This document shows positions 55,882 to 63,873 of a stretch of DNA of 64,000 bases, piece by piece. Position numbers and translations under genes: made by a program. Below the pieces are notes generated by a model. That model was not told the DNA's origin, made no database searches, and worked only from the letters and a program-made list of their open reading frames with translations. The first letter of the stretch is position 1; every line of letters starts with the position of its first letter. Origin of the DNA: UBA2357 sp041916775. GTDB lineage: Bacteria; Pseudomonadota; Gammaproteobacteria; Burkholderiales; Rhodocyclaceae. The stretch is from assembly GCA_041916775.1 (NCBI GenBank), contig JAYRYZ010000017.1, positions 52,480 through 116,479 of the forward strand, given 5' to 3'.

Positions 55882-55905
55882 GTCCGCTCCGTGTCCTGTC
55901 TCGCC

Positions 55906-56385
55906 TCAGGCGACCGCCTCGCGCAACGAAATCGTCGCGCGACGACGCACATCCTTGATCACGTTGACATCCGGGTCTGCGGCGATCTCGCGCATCACCA
56001 GGTTGCCCAGGGTCACCGAATCCAGGTACTCGTACATGCGCTTGTTGAGATTCGTCCACAGATCATGCGTCATGCAGCGATGCTCGTCGTGACAGTTCTG
56101 CTTGCCGCCGCACTGGGTCGCGTCGAGCGGCTCATCCACCGCGACGATGATGTCGGCAACGGTGATGCGGTTCATGTCGCGCGCAAGCCGATAGCCGCCG
56201 CCCGGGCCGCGCACACTGCTGACAAGTTTGTAACGGCGCAGCTTGCCGAAGAGCTGCTCCAGGTAAGAAAGCGAGATGCGCTGACGTTCGGCGATACCGG
56301 CCAGCGTCACCGGCCCTTCGGCCTCTCGCGTCGCCAGATCGATCATCGCCGTGACCGCAAACCGCCCTTTCGTCGTCAATCTCAT
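55906..56385 (-). CDS. iscR: Rrf2-family iron-sulfur regulator IscR
   Basis: 159 residues from ATG 56385. Winged-helix regulator with a [2Fe-2S] cluster; the holo form represses the isc operon in E. coli. Cluster ligands C92, C98, C104 and H107 fall at exactly the E. coli positions. The N-terminal MRLTTKGRFAVTAMIDLA and the wing RGPGGGYRLAR are typical. Two sites resembling IscR type-1 sites overlap its own promoter. Confidence 0.97.
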   Translation of the reverse strand: MRLTTKGRFAVTAMIDLATREAEGPVTLAGIAERQRISLSYLEQLFGKLRRYKLVSSVRGPGGGYRLARDMNRITVADIIVAVDEPLDATQCGGKQNCHDEHRCMTHDLWTNLNKRMYEYLDSVTLGNLVMREIAADPDVNVIKDVRRRATISLREAVA

Positions 56386-56422
56386 GCCGCACCCCCGCAA
56401 GCCGAAGATTCTGCTCAGGCCA

Positions 56423-56447
56423 ATACCCGAACATTTCGGTCAACTAT
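56423..56447 (-). promoter_or_regulatory. IscR type-1-like site, proximal
   Basis: Read on the minus strand, 22 of 25 positions fit the E. coli IscR type-1 consensus (ATASYYGAC at one end, TCRRSTAT at the other) by my own comparison. It covers the -10 of the iscR promoter, suiting repression. Confidence 0.65.
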
Positions 56448-56471
56448 ACGGTACCCGACAAAAACGGTCAA
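56443..56471 (-). promoter_or_regulatory. Promoter of iscR and the isc operon
   Basis: On the minus strand TTGACC (56471-56466) and TATAGT (56448-56443) are separated by exactly 17 bases, a strong sigma-70 promoter. Transcription would start near 56436, leaving a leader of about 50 bases. Both hexamers lie inside IscR-like sites. Confidence 0.8.
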
Positions 56472-56475
56472 CTAC
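56451..56475 (-). promoter_or_regulatory. IscR type-1-like site, distal
   Basis: Read on the minus strand, 21 of 25 positions fit the IscR type-1 consensus. It starts 28 bases from the proximal site, covers the -35, and shares the TAGTTGACCG core with it. Confidence 0.6.
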
Positions 56476-56499
56476 TCGGCAGTCGTCCGCAAACGACCG

Positions 56500-57255
56500 T
56501 CAATCAACCATCTCCGACAGCTTCTTCGGGTCGAATGCATCCTTCTGGTCACATGCGCCTTCCAGCGAGAGCCCCGCCTTTTCCATGCGCTCGATCAGCA
56601 TCTGCAGACGCCGATCAGTGTCGACCGCGTGATCAAGCAGACCATGCAAGGCCTTGGAGACAGGGTCGTCCATGTCGCGCGTGACACCATAGGCGGTGAA
56701 GCCCATCTGCTCGGCCTTGGCCTCGCGCGCCTGGTCGCGCTCGGGGTCGATGATGCGCGCCGGATTGCCGACAGCGGTCGCGCCCGCGGGCACCGGCTTC
56801 ACCACCACAGCGTTGGAGCCCACCTTGGCGCCGTCTCCAACGGTGAAGCCGCCCAGCACCTTTGCACCCGCACCGATCACCACGCCCTTGCCGAGCGTCG
56901 GGTGGCGCTTGGCGCCGCGGTAGAGCGAGGTGCCGCCGAGCGTGACCGCCTGGTAGATGGTGCAGTCGTCGCCGATCTCGGCGGTCTCGCCGATGACGAC
57001 CCCCATGCCGTGGTCGATGAACACGCGCCGGCCCACCGTCGCACCCGGGTGGATCTCGATGCCGGTAAGGAAGCGGCTGACATGGCTGATGAAACGCCCC
57101 AGCCAGAACCACTGCCGCTTCCACGCCGCGTGCGCGGCACGGTGGAACAGCAGGGCGTGCACCCCCGGATAACAGGTGAGCACCTCCCAGGTGGAACGCG
57201 CGGCGGGGTCGCGCTCGCGCACACTGGCAAGGTCTTCACGCAAACGGCTGAACAT
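56500..57255 (-). CDS. cysE: Serine O-acetyltransferase
   Basis: 251 residues. Makes O-acetylserine, the precursor of cysteine. The left-handed beta-helix region has GIEIHPGATVGRRVFIDHG, GVVIGETAEIGDDCTIYQAVTLGG and GNPARII at its end. The C-terminal extension is longer than the minimal enzyme. It lies directly upstream of iscR in the same direction, 114 bases apart, which links cysteine supply to cysteine use by the desulfurases. Confidence 0.95.
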   Translation of the reverse strand: MFSRLREDLASVRERDPAARSTWEVLTCYPGVHALLFHRAAHAAWKRQWFWLGRFISHVSRFLTGIEIHPGATVGRRVFIDHGMGVVIGETAEIGDDCTIYQAVTLGGTSLYRGAKRHPTLGKGVVIGAGAKVLGGFTVGDGAKVGSNAVVVKPVPAGATAVGNPARIIDPERDQAREAKAEQMGFTAYGVTRDMDDPVSKALHGLLDHAVDTDRRLQMLIERMEKAGLSLEGACDQKDAFDPKKLSEMVD

Positions 57256-57359
57256 GCGGGGCGTCTCCGGCTACGAAGGTGTTGGGTTGATGCGACCATG
57301 GCTGCAAGCTGCATCTACAAAGGGATGCAACACGCGAGCTGCGATAATTTCCGACAATT

Positions 57360-58088
57360 TTAATCGGGTTTGCGCTCCAGCGCACTCACGATGCCGCGCA
57401 GGATGTTGACCTCCTCGCGCTCAAGGCGGATGCGACCGAAGAGTCGGCGCAGCCGCTGTAGCAGGCGCTTGGGGTTGGCAGGGTCGTAGAAGCCGCTCGC
57501 CTGCATTGCGCGCTCGAGGTGTGCGTGAAAGCCCTCGATCTCCTCGAAGCTCGCCGGCACTGCCTCCGGCGGCTGGGGCACGGCGGGGTCGGCCGCTGCC
57601 ATGCGCATCTCGTAGCACATCACCTGCACCGCGGCGCCCAGGTTCAGCGACGAGAAATCCGGGTTGGTCGGGATCGAAACCGGCATCGCGCACAACTCGA
57701 CCTCCTCGTTGGTAAGGCCGCTCGTCTCGGTGCCGAACACGAGCGCGACGTCACCCGCGCCACAGTACGAGACGAGCTCCAGCGCGGCGTCGCGCGCGGC
57801 ACGCACCGGCACGGAACGTTCGCGGCGACGTGCGGTGATTGCCGCGGTCAGCACGCAACCTTCCAACGCCTCCTCGACAGTGGCGACGACACGCGCGGCG
57901 GCGAGCACATCGCCCGCGCCGGAGGCACGCGCATCCGCCACCGGGTCGGGAAAGGAATGCGGCGCCACCAGCACCAGCCGGCCCAGGCCCATCACCTTCA
58001 TCGCACGCGCGGCGGCACCGATGTTGCCCGGATGGCTGGTGCGGACGAGCACGATACGGACGCGGTCGAGCGCGGGAACACCTTTCAT
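57360..58088 (-). CDS. trmJ: tRNA (cytidine/uridine-2'-O)-methyltransferase TrmJ
   Basis: 242 residues. SpoU/SPOUT-family enzyme that 2'-O-methylates position 32 of tRNAs. RIVLVRTSHPGNIGAAARAM (motif 1), VFGTETSGLTNEE (motif 2) and IPTNPDFSSLNLGAAVQVMCYE (motif 3) are all seen. The C-terminal ~80 residues form the TrmJ extension. ATG 58088 has AGGA 9 bases before it. Divergent from suhB, as in E. coli. Confidence 0.95.
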   Translation of the reverse strand: MKGVPALDRVRIVLVRTSHPGNIGAAARAMKVMGLGRLVLVAPHSFPDPVADARASGAGDVLAAARVVATVEEALEGCVLTAAITARRRERSVPVRAARDAALELVSYCGAGDVALVFGTETSGLTNEEVELCAMPVSIPTNPDFSSLNLGAAVQVMCYEMRMAAADPAVPQPPEAVPASFEEIEGFHAHLERAMQASGFYDPANPKRLLQRLRRLFGRIRLEREEVNILRGIVSALERKPD

Positions 58089-58163
58089 GGAGTAAAATCC
58101 TGGGTTTGAATTTTTCAGAGCGGGCGCAGACACCCTGGCCGGCCCGCCACCGAGACCGAATCC

Positions 58164-58970
58164 ATGCATCCCACCCTCAGCATCGCAGTGAAGGCCGCCC
58201 GCCGGGCCGCCAGCGTCATCAACCGGGCAGCGCCCCAGGTCGACCTCCTCACGATCGAGTCCAAATCGACCAGCGACTTCGTCACCGAGGTGGATCGGGC
58301 GGCCGAGGCGGCCATCATCGAGGTCCTGAAGGATGCCTACCCGCGGCACGGGATTCTAGCAGAGGAGTCGGGCGAGTCCGGCGCAACGGGCGAGAGCGAG
58401 TACCAGTGGATCATCGACCCGCTCGATGGCACCACCAACTTCATCCACGGCTTCCCACAGTATGCGGTGTCGATCGCGCTGGCGAAGAACGGCGTGCTCG
58501 AGCAGGCGGTGGTCTTCGACCCCAGCCGCAACGAACTCTTCACCGCGAGCAAGGGCTCGGGCGCCTTCCTCAACGACCGGCGCATCCGCGTGTCGCGACG
58601 CACCCGTCTCGCCGAATCGCTGATCGGCACCGGCTTTCCCTTCCGCGAGTTTGCCAACATCGACGCCTACCTTGCGATGTTCCGCGAGCTCACGCAGAAG
58701 ACCGCCGGCCTGCGGCGCCCGGGCGCGGCGTCGCTGGACCTCGCCTATGTCGCGAGCGGGCGGCTGGATGGCTTCTGGGAGTTGGGCCTGCAGCCTTGGG
58801 ACATGGCCGCCGGCGTGCTCCTGATCCAGGAAGCGGGCGGGCTCGTGAGCGACCTCGCGGGCGAAGGCAACTACATGACGAGCGGCAACCTTGTGGCCGG
58901 CACGCCCAAGGTGTTTGCCCAACTGCTCGGCACCATCCAGCCACTGCGTGGCGGGAAACTCACCAACTGA
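58164..58970 (+). CDS. suhB: Inositol-1-monophosphatase family protein SuhB
   Basis: 268 residues. SuhB hydrolyses inositol monophosphate in vitro and takes part in rRNA antitermination in E. coli. Metal-site motifs are intact: EESG, WIIDPLDGTTNFIHG and the C-terminal QPWDMAAGVLLIQEAGG. Position divergent from trmJ and the isc cluster is the classic suhB locus. Confidence 0.95.
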   Translation: MHPTLSIAVKAARRAASVINRAAPQVDLLTIESKSTSDFVTEVDRAAEAAIIEVLKDAYPRHGILAEESGESGATGESEYQWIIDPLDGTTNFIHGFPQYAVSIALAKNGVLEQAVVFDPSRNELFTASKGSGAFLNDRRIRVSRRTRLAESLIGTGFPFREFANIDAYLAMFRELTQKTAGLRRPGAASLDLAYVASGRLDGFWELGLQPWDMAAGVLLIQEAGGLVSDLAGEGNYMTSGNLVAGTPKVFAQLLGTIQPLRGGKLTN

Positions 58971-59003
58971 CCTCAGAGTAGCGGCGCGCAGAACGCGCTC
59001 CGC

Positions 59004-60758
59004 TCACAGGTCTTCCACCTCCAGCGGCATCTGCGCGACGACGACGTTGCCGGTGCCGCGAAACTCCAGACTGCTGCACATCTCCCGCACCAGCTTCAAG
59101 CCCCGCCCACCGCGAGAACCGGCATGCGGCGCACCCAACGTCGCATGGTCGAAGCCGGCGCCGGTATCGGCCACGAGAAACTCGATCTGAGGGCCGGTGT
59201 CGCTCTCGACCGGTCGTACCGCAATCTTCACCTGTCCCTGCTGCAGCCCTTCCAGCCGCGACTCGCGAAGATCGAAGTACGCTTCCATGTCCTCGCTGCG
59301 GTTCTTGCTTTCTGTGGACAGGCGCAGCAGGCCGTGATCGATGGCATTGGTCACGAGTTCCGACAGCACCAGAAAGGCCTTGCCCATGCTCTTGCGGCCG
59401 ACCCCGAGGTTGCGCAGGATATCGTGCAGCAAGGGCACGGCATCGATATTGCGTAGCTCCTGCGGGCCGATGTCGAGCTCGAAGCGCCAGCTCGCCGCCG
59501 GGAGCACGGGGCAAGCTTGGGCGGACTCCACCCTCGTGGCCTCGGCCGCCGTGCCAGGTGCCTCATCGCGCAGGGCGCAATCGATCAACACGATCGTGAG
59601 ATCGTCCGGGTACTCCCCCTGATGGCGTGTGCGCAAGTCATCGATGAGGCTCTCGGCCGAGGGCATGTCACCCAGCATCGCAGCGATGCGTTGCACGCCG
59701 ACCTCGAGGTCATTGTCGCCGAGCACTTCGATCAAGCCATCCGACATCAGCGCGACGATGCCGGGATTGGGCAGATTGAGCACCGAGGGATTCACCTCGA
59801 AGAACGCGGGCGGCATGATGCCGAGCGGCAGCGAGCTCGACCTGAAGCGTCGCTGCACGCCTGTGACGCTGTCGCGCAGGAGGATGTCGGGCAGGCCGCC
59901 GTTCCATACCTCCAGGGTCGCGGATACCGGATCGTAGGCCACCATCGCCGCGGCCACGTAGCAATCCGCCGGCAGGTTGGTGCACAGCTTGTTGTTCAGC
60001 TCGGAGAGTATCGTCTGGATCGAGTAACCCTTGGCCGTCATCGCGTAAAAGGGCTCGACGATGGGCAACACGTTCAGCGCCGCCGTGAGCCCGTGTCCTG
60101 TGCCATCGGCGAGCAATGCGTGCAACTTGCCGCTGTAGGTACGCGCCACCGCGATGATGTCGCCCGAGAGATCCTCTGTCGGACGGCACAGAAAATGCAC
60201 CTGCGGGTCGTTGATGCGGTCGGTGCGCGCGAGGAGTTGCATCAGGTCGCGCGCGAAGCGCTTCTCCTCCTCGGCCTTGACTCGGTAGGCACGCAACTCT
60301 GCGCGCTGCTGCTCCATCCTGTCCTGCATGGCGAGCGCACGCGCGAAGGCGCGGATGCGCGCACGCAATCCGTCGACCTGCAGCGGCTTTCCGATGAAGT
60401 CGTCTGCACCGAGGTCCAGCGCGCGGATCGCCTGGTCCTTGCTGCCGATTCCGTTCGCATCCATCGCGGTGATCAGGATCACTGGCACCCAGCGCTCCGA
60501 TTCGCGTTCGCGGATCGCCTTGAGGAGTCCGAAGCCGTCCAGGCGCGGCATCATCACATCCGACAAGACCATGTCGGGATGCTCGGCGTCGAAACGCGCG
60601 AGCCCCTCCAGCCCGTCCTCGGCTGCGATCGCCTGATGCCCCAGGCTCTGTATCAAGGCGCAGACCAGCGCTCGCGACGAGATGCTGTCGTCGACGACGA
60701 GAATCCGCAGGACCTTGAGCGCATGCTCGCCATCGGGCAGATCTGATGACAGGCTCAC
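59004..60758 (-). CDS. Receiver-PP2C-HATPase regulator (HsbR-like)
   Basis: 584 residues from GTG 60758 (GAGG 6 bases upstream). Three domains: a CheY-like receiver (about 16-138, phosphoacceptor D67, GKPLQ lysine); a SpoIIE/PP2C phosphatase (about 190-405, LSGDIIAVAR, LLADGTGHGL, LMSDGLIEV, YPDDLTIVLI); and a SpoIIAB-type HATPase (about 445-580, LSELVTNAIDHGLL, VADTGAGFD, GGRGLKLVREM). This matches Pseudomonas HsbR, whose phosphatase and kinase act on a STAS partner. Such a partner is encoded 19 bases upstream. Confidence 0.88.
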   Translation of the reverse strand: MSLSSDLPDGEHALKVLRILVVDDSISSRALVCALIQSLGHQAIAAEDGLEGLARFDAEHPDMVLSDVMMPRLDGFGLLKAIRERESERWVPVILITAMDANGIGSKDQAIRALDLGADDFIGKPLQVDGLRARIRAFARALAMQDRMEQQRAELRAYRVKAEEEKRFARDLMQLLARTDRINDPQVHFLCRPTEDLSGDIIAVARTYSGKLHALLADGTGHGLTAALNVLPIVEPFYAMTAKGYSIQTILSELNNKLCTNLPADCYVAAAMVAYDPVSATLEVWNGGLPDILLRDSVTGVQRRFRSSSLPLGIMPPAFFEVNPSVLNLPNPGIVALMSDGLIEVLGDNDLEVGVQRIAAMLGDMPSAESLIDDLRTRHQGEYPDDLTIVLIDCALRDEAPGTAAEATRVESAQACPVLPAASWRFELDIGPQELRNIDAVPLLHDILRNLGVGRKSMGKAFLVLSELVTNAIDHGLLRLSTESKNRSEDMEAYFDLRESRLEGLQQGQVKIAVRPVESDTGPQIEFLVADTGAGFDHATLGAPHAGSRGGRGLKLVREMCSSLEFRGTGNVVVAQMPLEVEDL

Positions 60759-60777
60759 GATGGGCCTCGCAGCCGGC

Positions 60778-61089
60778 TCAGGCCACGATCGCGAACAGGC
60801 GATCGAAGTTCGCGACCCCGAGCACTTGCGCAACCGTACCCTGAGGGGACTTGAGGATGACCTTCTTGCCGCTCTTGTCTGCGCGCTCCTTCAGCAGCAA
60901 GAGGATACCCAGCGCCGAGCTGTCGATGTACTCGACGCCGGAGAGCAGAAGCTCGATGCTGCGCACGGCGGGATCGGCGAGGATGGGGTCGTAGGCGTCG
61001 CGCAGCGTCTTGCGGCTCTTGAAGTCGAAGCGGCCACCCAGCGTGAGGCGGGCAACGTCCCGGTCGATATGGGAAGTGAGAGTCAGCAT
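60778..61089 (-). CDS. STAS-domain anti-anti-sigma protein (HsbA-like)
   Basis: 103 residues forming one STAS domain. The regulatory serine lies in VEYIDSSALGILLLL (S57 or S58), as in SpoIIAA. It is the likely substrate of both the phosphatase and the kinase domain of the next gene. It would relay that switch to an anti-sigma factor or other partner not present in the window. A 123-base non-coding gap separates it from cheB. Confidence 0.88.
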   Translation of the reverse strand: MLTLTSHIDRDVARLTLGGRFDFKSRKTLRDAYDPILADPAVRSIELLLSGVEYIDSSALGILLLLKERADKSGKKVILKSPQGTVAQVLGVANFDRLFAIVA

Positions 61090-61212
61090 CTAATCATCTA
61101 CCAGATGGAAAACACCAGAAGGAGAACATCACGGCCTCGCGCAGTAACCGCGCGAAGCTTTGCCTGTGCAGGGTCGGGGGCTTGCATGTCGGGCCGGTCA
61201 TCGCACTGCAGA

Positions 61213-62337
61213 TCATCCCCCCCGGCTGTTTGCAACGATTCGGCCTGCAATGTCGGGGAGGTCCACCACCTCGGACGCGCCGCCCAGCGCCACCGCCTCG
61301 CGAGGCATGCCATACACGACACAGGTCGACTCGCTCTGCGCGATGGTATGTGCACCGGCCTCGCGCATGTGCAACAAGCCGGCAGCACCGTCGCGCCCCA
61401 TGCCGGTAAGCAGCACACCCACCGCACGTCCGCCAGCCAGCCGCGCAACCGAATCGAACAGCACGTCGACCGATGGACGATGCCGGTTCACTGGCGCCCC
61501 ACCACCGAGCTCGCAACGGAACTGACCGGCGCTGTATGACACCGAGAGATGCGAGTGCCCCGGCGCCACATACGCGTGGCCGGGTTGTACCACGTCGCCA
61601 TGCGCCGCCTCGCGCACGGTGATCGCAGCAAGCTTGTCCAGCCGCTCCGCGAACGAACGGGTGAAACGCTCGGGCATGTGCTGGGTGATGACGATCCCGG
61701 GCAGGTTGGTCGGCAGACGGATCAGCACGTCCTTGATCGCCTCGGTACCGCCGGTGGATGCACCGATGGCGATGATGCGCGGCATACCCGCCGGTGACGG
61801 CGGGCGGACGACAGCCTGCCGCGCACCCTGGGCCTGGGCGGGGACGGCCGGGAGTGCCGCCGTATGATGCGGCGCATGCTTGAACTGCGTCCCTGACCCG
61901 GCGTACGGCGATAACCTGGCGCCGGCGGCGGCCCGCAATGTGTCGTGAATGAGCCCGGTGCTCGCGCCCAGGCCTTCGCTGATCGAACCTTTGGGTTTCG
62001 CGATGACGTCCACAGCCCCGAGCTCAAGCGCGCGCAGTGCCACCTCCGAGCCCCGCTCGGTCAGCGATGACATCATCACCACCGGCATCGGCCGCAGACG
62101 CATGATCTTGTCGAGGAAATCCAGGCCGTCCATGCCCGGCATCTCCACATCGAGGGTGATCAAGTCGGGGTTGCTCTCGCGAATCAGCGTGCGCGCACTG
62201 GCCGCATCGGCCGCTACGCCAACGCACTCCATGTCGGGCGCCTCATTGATGATGGCGCGCAACAACGCCCGTATCAGCACCGAGTCATCCACGACCACCA
62301 CACGTATGCGACGCGCGCCATCCTGACCGTTCGTCAC
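61213..62337 (-). CDS. cheB: Chemotaxis methylesterase/glutaminase CheB
   Basis: 374 residues. Removes methyl groups from chemoreceptor glutamates when phosphorylated. Receiver with D63 in TLDVEMPGMDG; a long Ala/Pro-rich linker (about 138-185); then the methylesterase with S194 (GASTGGT), H220 (TQHMPERF) and D316 (TGMGRDGA) as catalytic triad. It follows cheD by 11 bases in a cheR-cheD-cheB series. Confidence 0.97.
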   Translation of the reverse strand: MTNGQDGARRIRVVVVDDSVLIRALLRAIINEAPDMECVGVAADAASARTLIRESNPDLITLDVEMPGMDGLDFLDKIMRLRPMPVVMMSSLTERGSEVALRALELGAVDVIAKPKGSISEGLGASTGLIHDTLRAAAGARLSPYAGSGTQFKHAPHHTAALPAVPAQAQGARQAVVRPPSPAGMPRIIAIGASTGGTEAIKDVLIRLPTNLPGIVITQHMPERFTRSFAERLDKLAAITVREAAHGDVVQPGHAYVAPGHSHLSVSYSAGQFRCELGGGAPVNRHRPSVDVLFDSVARLAGGRAVGVLLTGMGRDGAAGLLHMREAGAHTIAQSESTCVVYGMPREAVALGGASEVVDLPDIAGRIVANSRGG

Positions 62338-62348
62338 TCGCTGCCCCC

Positions 62349-62936
62349 TCAGAAGAGTTCCACTTCGCCCCCGACGGGGGTATCGACCAGATGATCGGCG
62401 TACTCGCGCTCACGCCTGAGGATCGTATCATTGTGCAGACGCTTCATGATCTTGAGCCTGACACGCCCGTTCTCTGAGAAGAAATACACCTTGCGCGGAT
62501 AGCGCCCGCACAGGTCCTGGCCCGCCAGCGCGATGCCTTCACGGCGCAGAAAGGCGAGCACAAAGTCGGCGTTGCGTTCGCCCACGTTAGCCGCGTTCAG
62601 GTCACCGAGCACCGCGCCGCCACCGAACACCTTCGCCACCAGACGATCGCGCATCGCACCCGCCTTGATCAACTCGTTGATCAGCGTCTCCATCGCGAAT
62701 ACGCCGTAACGCGAAGAGGCCGAGACGGGGTTGCCGGGCTCGTGATTGTCGCCGGGCAGCATGAAATGATTCATGCCTGCAATGCCGGCGAGCGGATCGC
62801 GGATACACGCCGCCACACAAGACCCCAGCACCGTGACCAGCAGCAGGTTCTTGCGCGTCACGTAGTACTCGCCCGGCAACACCTTCACCGCGTCGATCTG
62901 GTGCTCGCGGTCGAAGTAGCGATTCGGCGCGCGCAT
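62349..62936 (-). CDS. cheD: Chemoreceptor glutamine deamidase CheD
   Basis: 195 residues. Deamidates receptor glutamines to methylatable glutamates. VLGSCVAACIRDP holds the catalytic Cys and GMNHFMLPG the catalytic His. The N-terminal VKVLPGEYYVTR strand fits the family. ATG 62936 lies one base after the cheR stop; an earlier in-frame ATG would overlap cheR. Confidence 0.95.
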   Translation of the reverse strand: MRAPNRYFDREHQIDAVKVLPGEYYVTRKNLLLVTVLGSCVAACIRDPLAGIAGMNHFMLPGDNHEPGNPVSASSRYGVFAMETLINELIKAGAMRDRLVAKVFGGGAVLGDLNAANVGERNADFVLAFLRREGIALAGQDLCGRYPRKVYFFSENGRVRLKIMKRLHNDTILRREREYADHLVDTPVGGEVELF

Positions 62937-62937
62937 C

Positions 62938-63807
62938 TCAGCCCGCCTTTCCATGCGGGACGTAAACCGTCTTGCCGAGGTTGCGGAGAAAGTCGGCACA
63001 ATGCTGCAGACTCTCCGAATGGCCGCAGTAGAGCCGCCCGCCTTCCTCGATCAGCGGCACAAAGCGCTGCAGCATCTTGCGCTGGGTTGGCTTGTCGAAG
63101 TAGATCATCACGTTGCGACAGAAAATCGCGTCGAAGCGCGGCAGATCCGGCCAGGCCCCGTCGAGCAGGTTGATGCGCTCGAAGCGGATCGTGCGCACCA
63201 GTTCTGGCCGAACCCGCGCGAAACCCGCCTTAGCGCCAGTGCCGCGCAGGAAGAAGTGGCGCAGCCGGTCGGCCGACAGACTCGCGACCCGGTCCATGGG
63301 GTAGACACCGGCGCGTGCGGTCGCGAGCACCTGGGTGTCGAGGTCGGATGCGACGACCTCGAAGCGCTGCGCGTCACCGAACACCTCGGCGAGCGTGATC
63401 GCGATCGAGTAGGCCTCCTCGCCGGTGGAGCAGGCGGAACACCACACCCGGAAGGGGCGTCCGCGTGGTGCGGCGGCGGCCTGCTCTGCAAGGAGCGGGA
63501 AGTGATGTGCTTCGCGGAAGAACGATGTCAGATTGGTGGTGAGCGCATTCGTGAAGGCCTCACGCTCTGCCGGGTCACCGGATTGCACGAAATCGAGATA
63601 GTCGCTGAAGCGCGTGAGACCGCACGCGCGCAGGCGGCGCGCGAGCCGTCCATAGACGAGGTCGTGCTTCATGTCCGACAAGGAGATGCCGGCAATCTGG
63701 TAGATGAGTTTGCGGATTCGCTCGAAATCCGCGGGGGTGAAGGTGAACTCACGTCCATCCCGCGATCCTGCCGCAGTTGCGCGGATCGGTTCCCGCGTGC
63801 TCGCCAT
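62938..63807 (-). CDS. cheR: Chemotaxis protein methyltransferase CheR
   Basis: 289 residues. Methylates chemoreceptor glutamates with S-adenosylmethionine. An N-terminal helical domain (about 25-95) with TTNLTSFFREAHHFPLL is followed by the SAM site VWCSACSTGEEAYSIAI and DAIFCRNVMIYFD. It lies 66 bases after the chemoreceptor gene whose C-terminal tail it would bind. Confidence 0.97.
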   Translation of the reverse strand: MASTREPIRATAAGSRDGREFTFTPADFERIRKLIYQIAGISLSDMKHDLVYGRLARRLRACGLTRFSDYLDFVQSGDPAEREAFTNALTTNLTSFFREAHHFPLLAEQAAAAPRGRPFRVWCSACSTGEEAYSIAITLAEVFGDAQRFEVVASDLDTQVLATARAGVYPMDRVASLSADRLRHFFLRGTGAKAGFARVRPELVRTIRFERINLLDGAWPDLPRFDAIFCRNVMIYFDKPTQRKMLQRFVPLIEEGGRLYCGHSESLQHCADFLRNLGKTVYVPHGKAG

Positions 63808-63873
63808 GACCTCAGCGCTCCTGACGCGTCGAGCCGCGGTGAACGCGCGCAGTTCGCATGTGTGCGGGTCGCA

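Noticed and set aside
58971..59003. GC-rich imperfect dyad between suhB and the convergent HsbR-like gene
   Set aside because: The arms do not pair cleanly and no T run follows, so a terminator cannot be supported.
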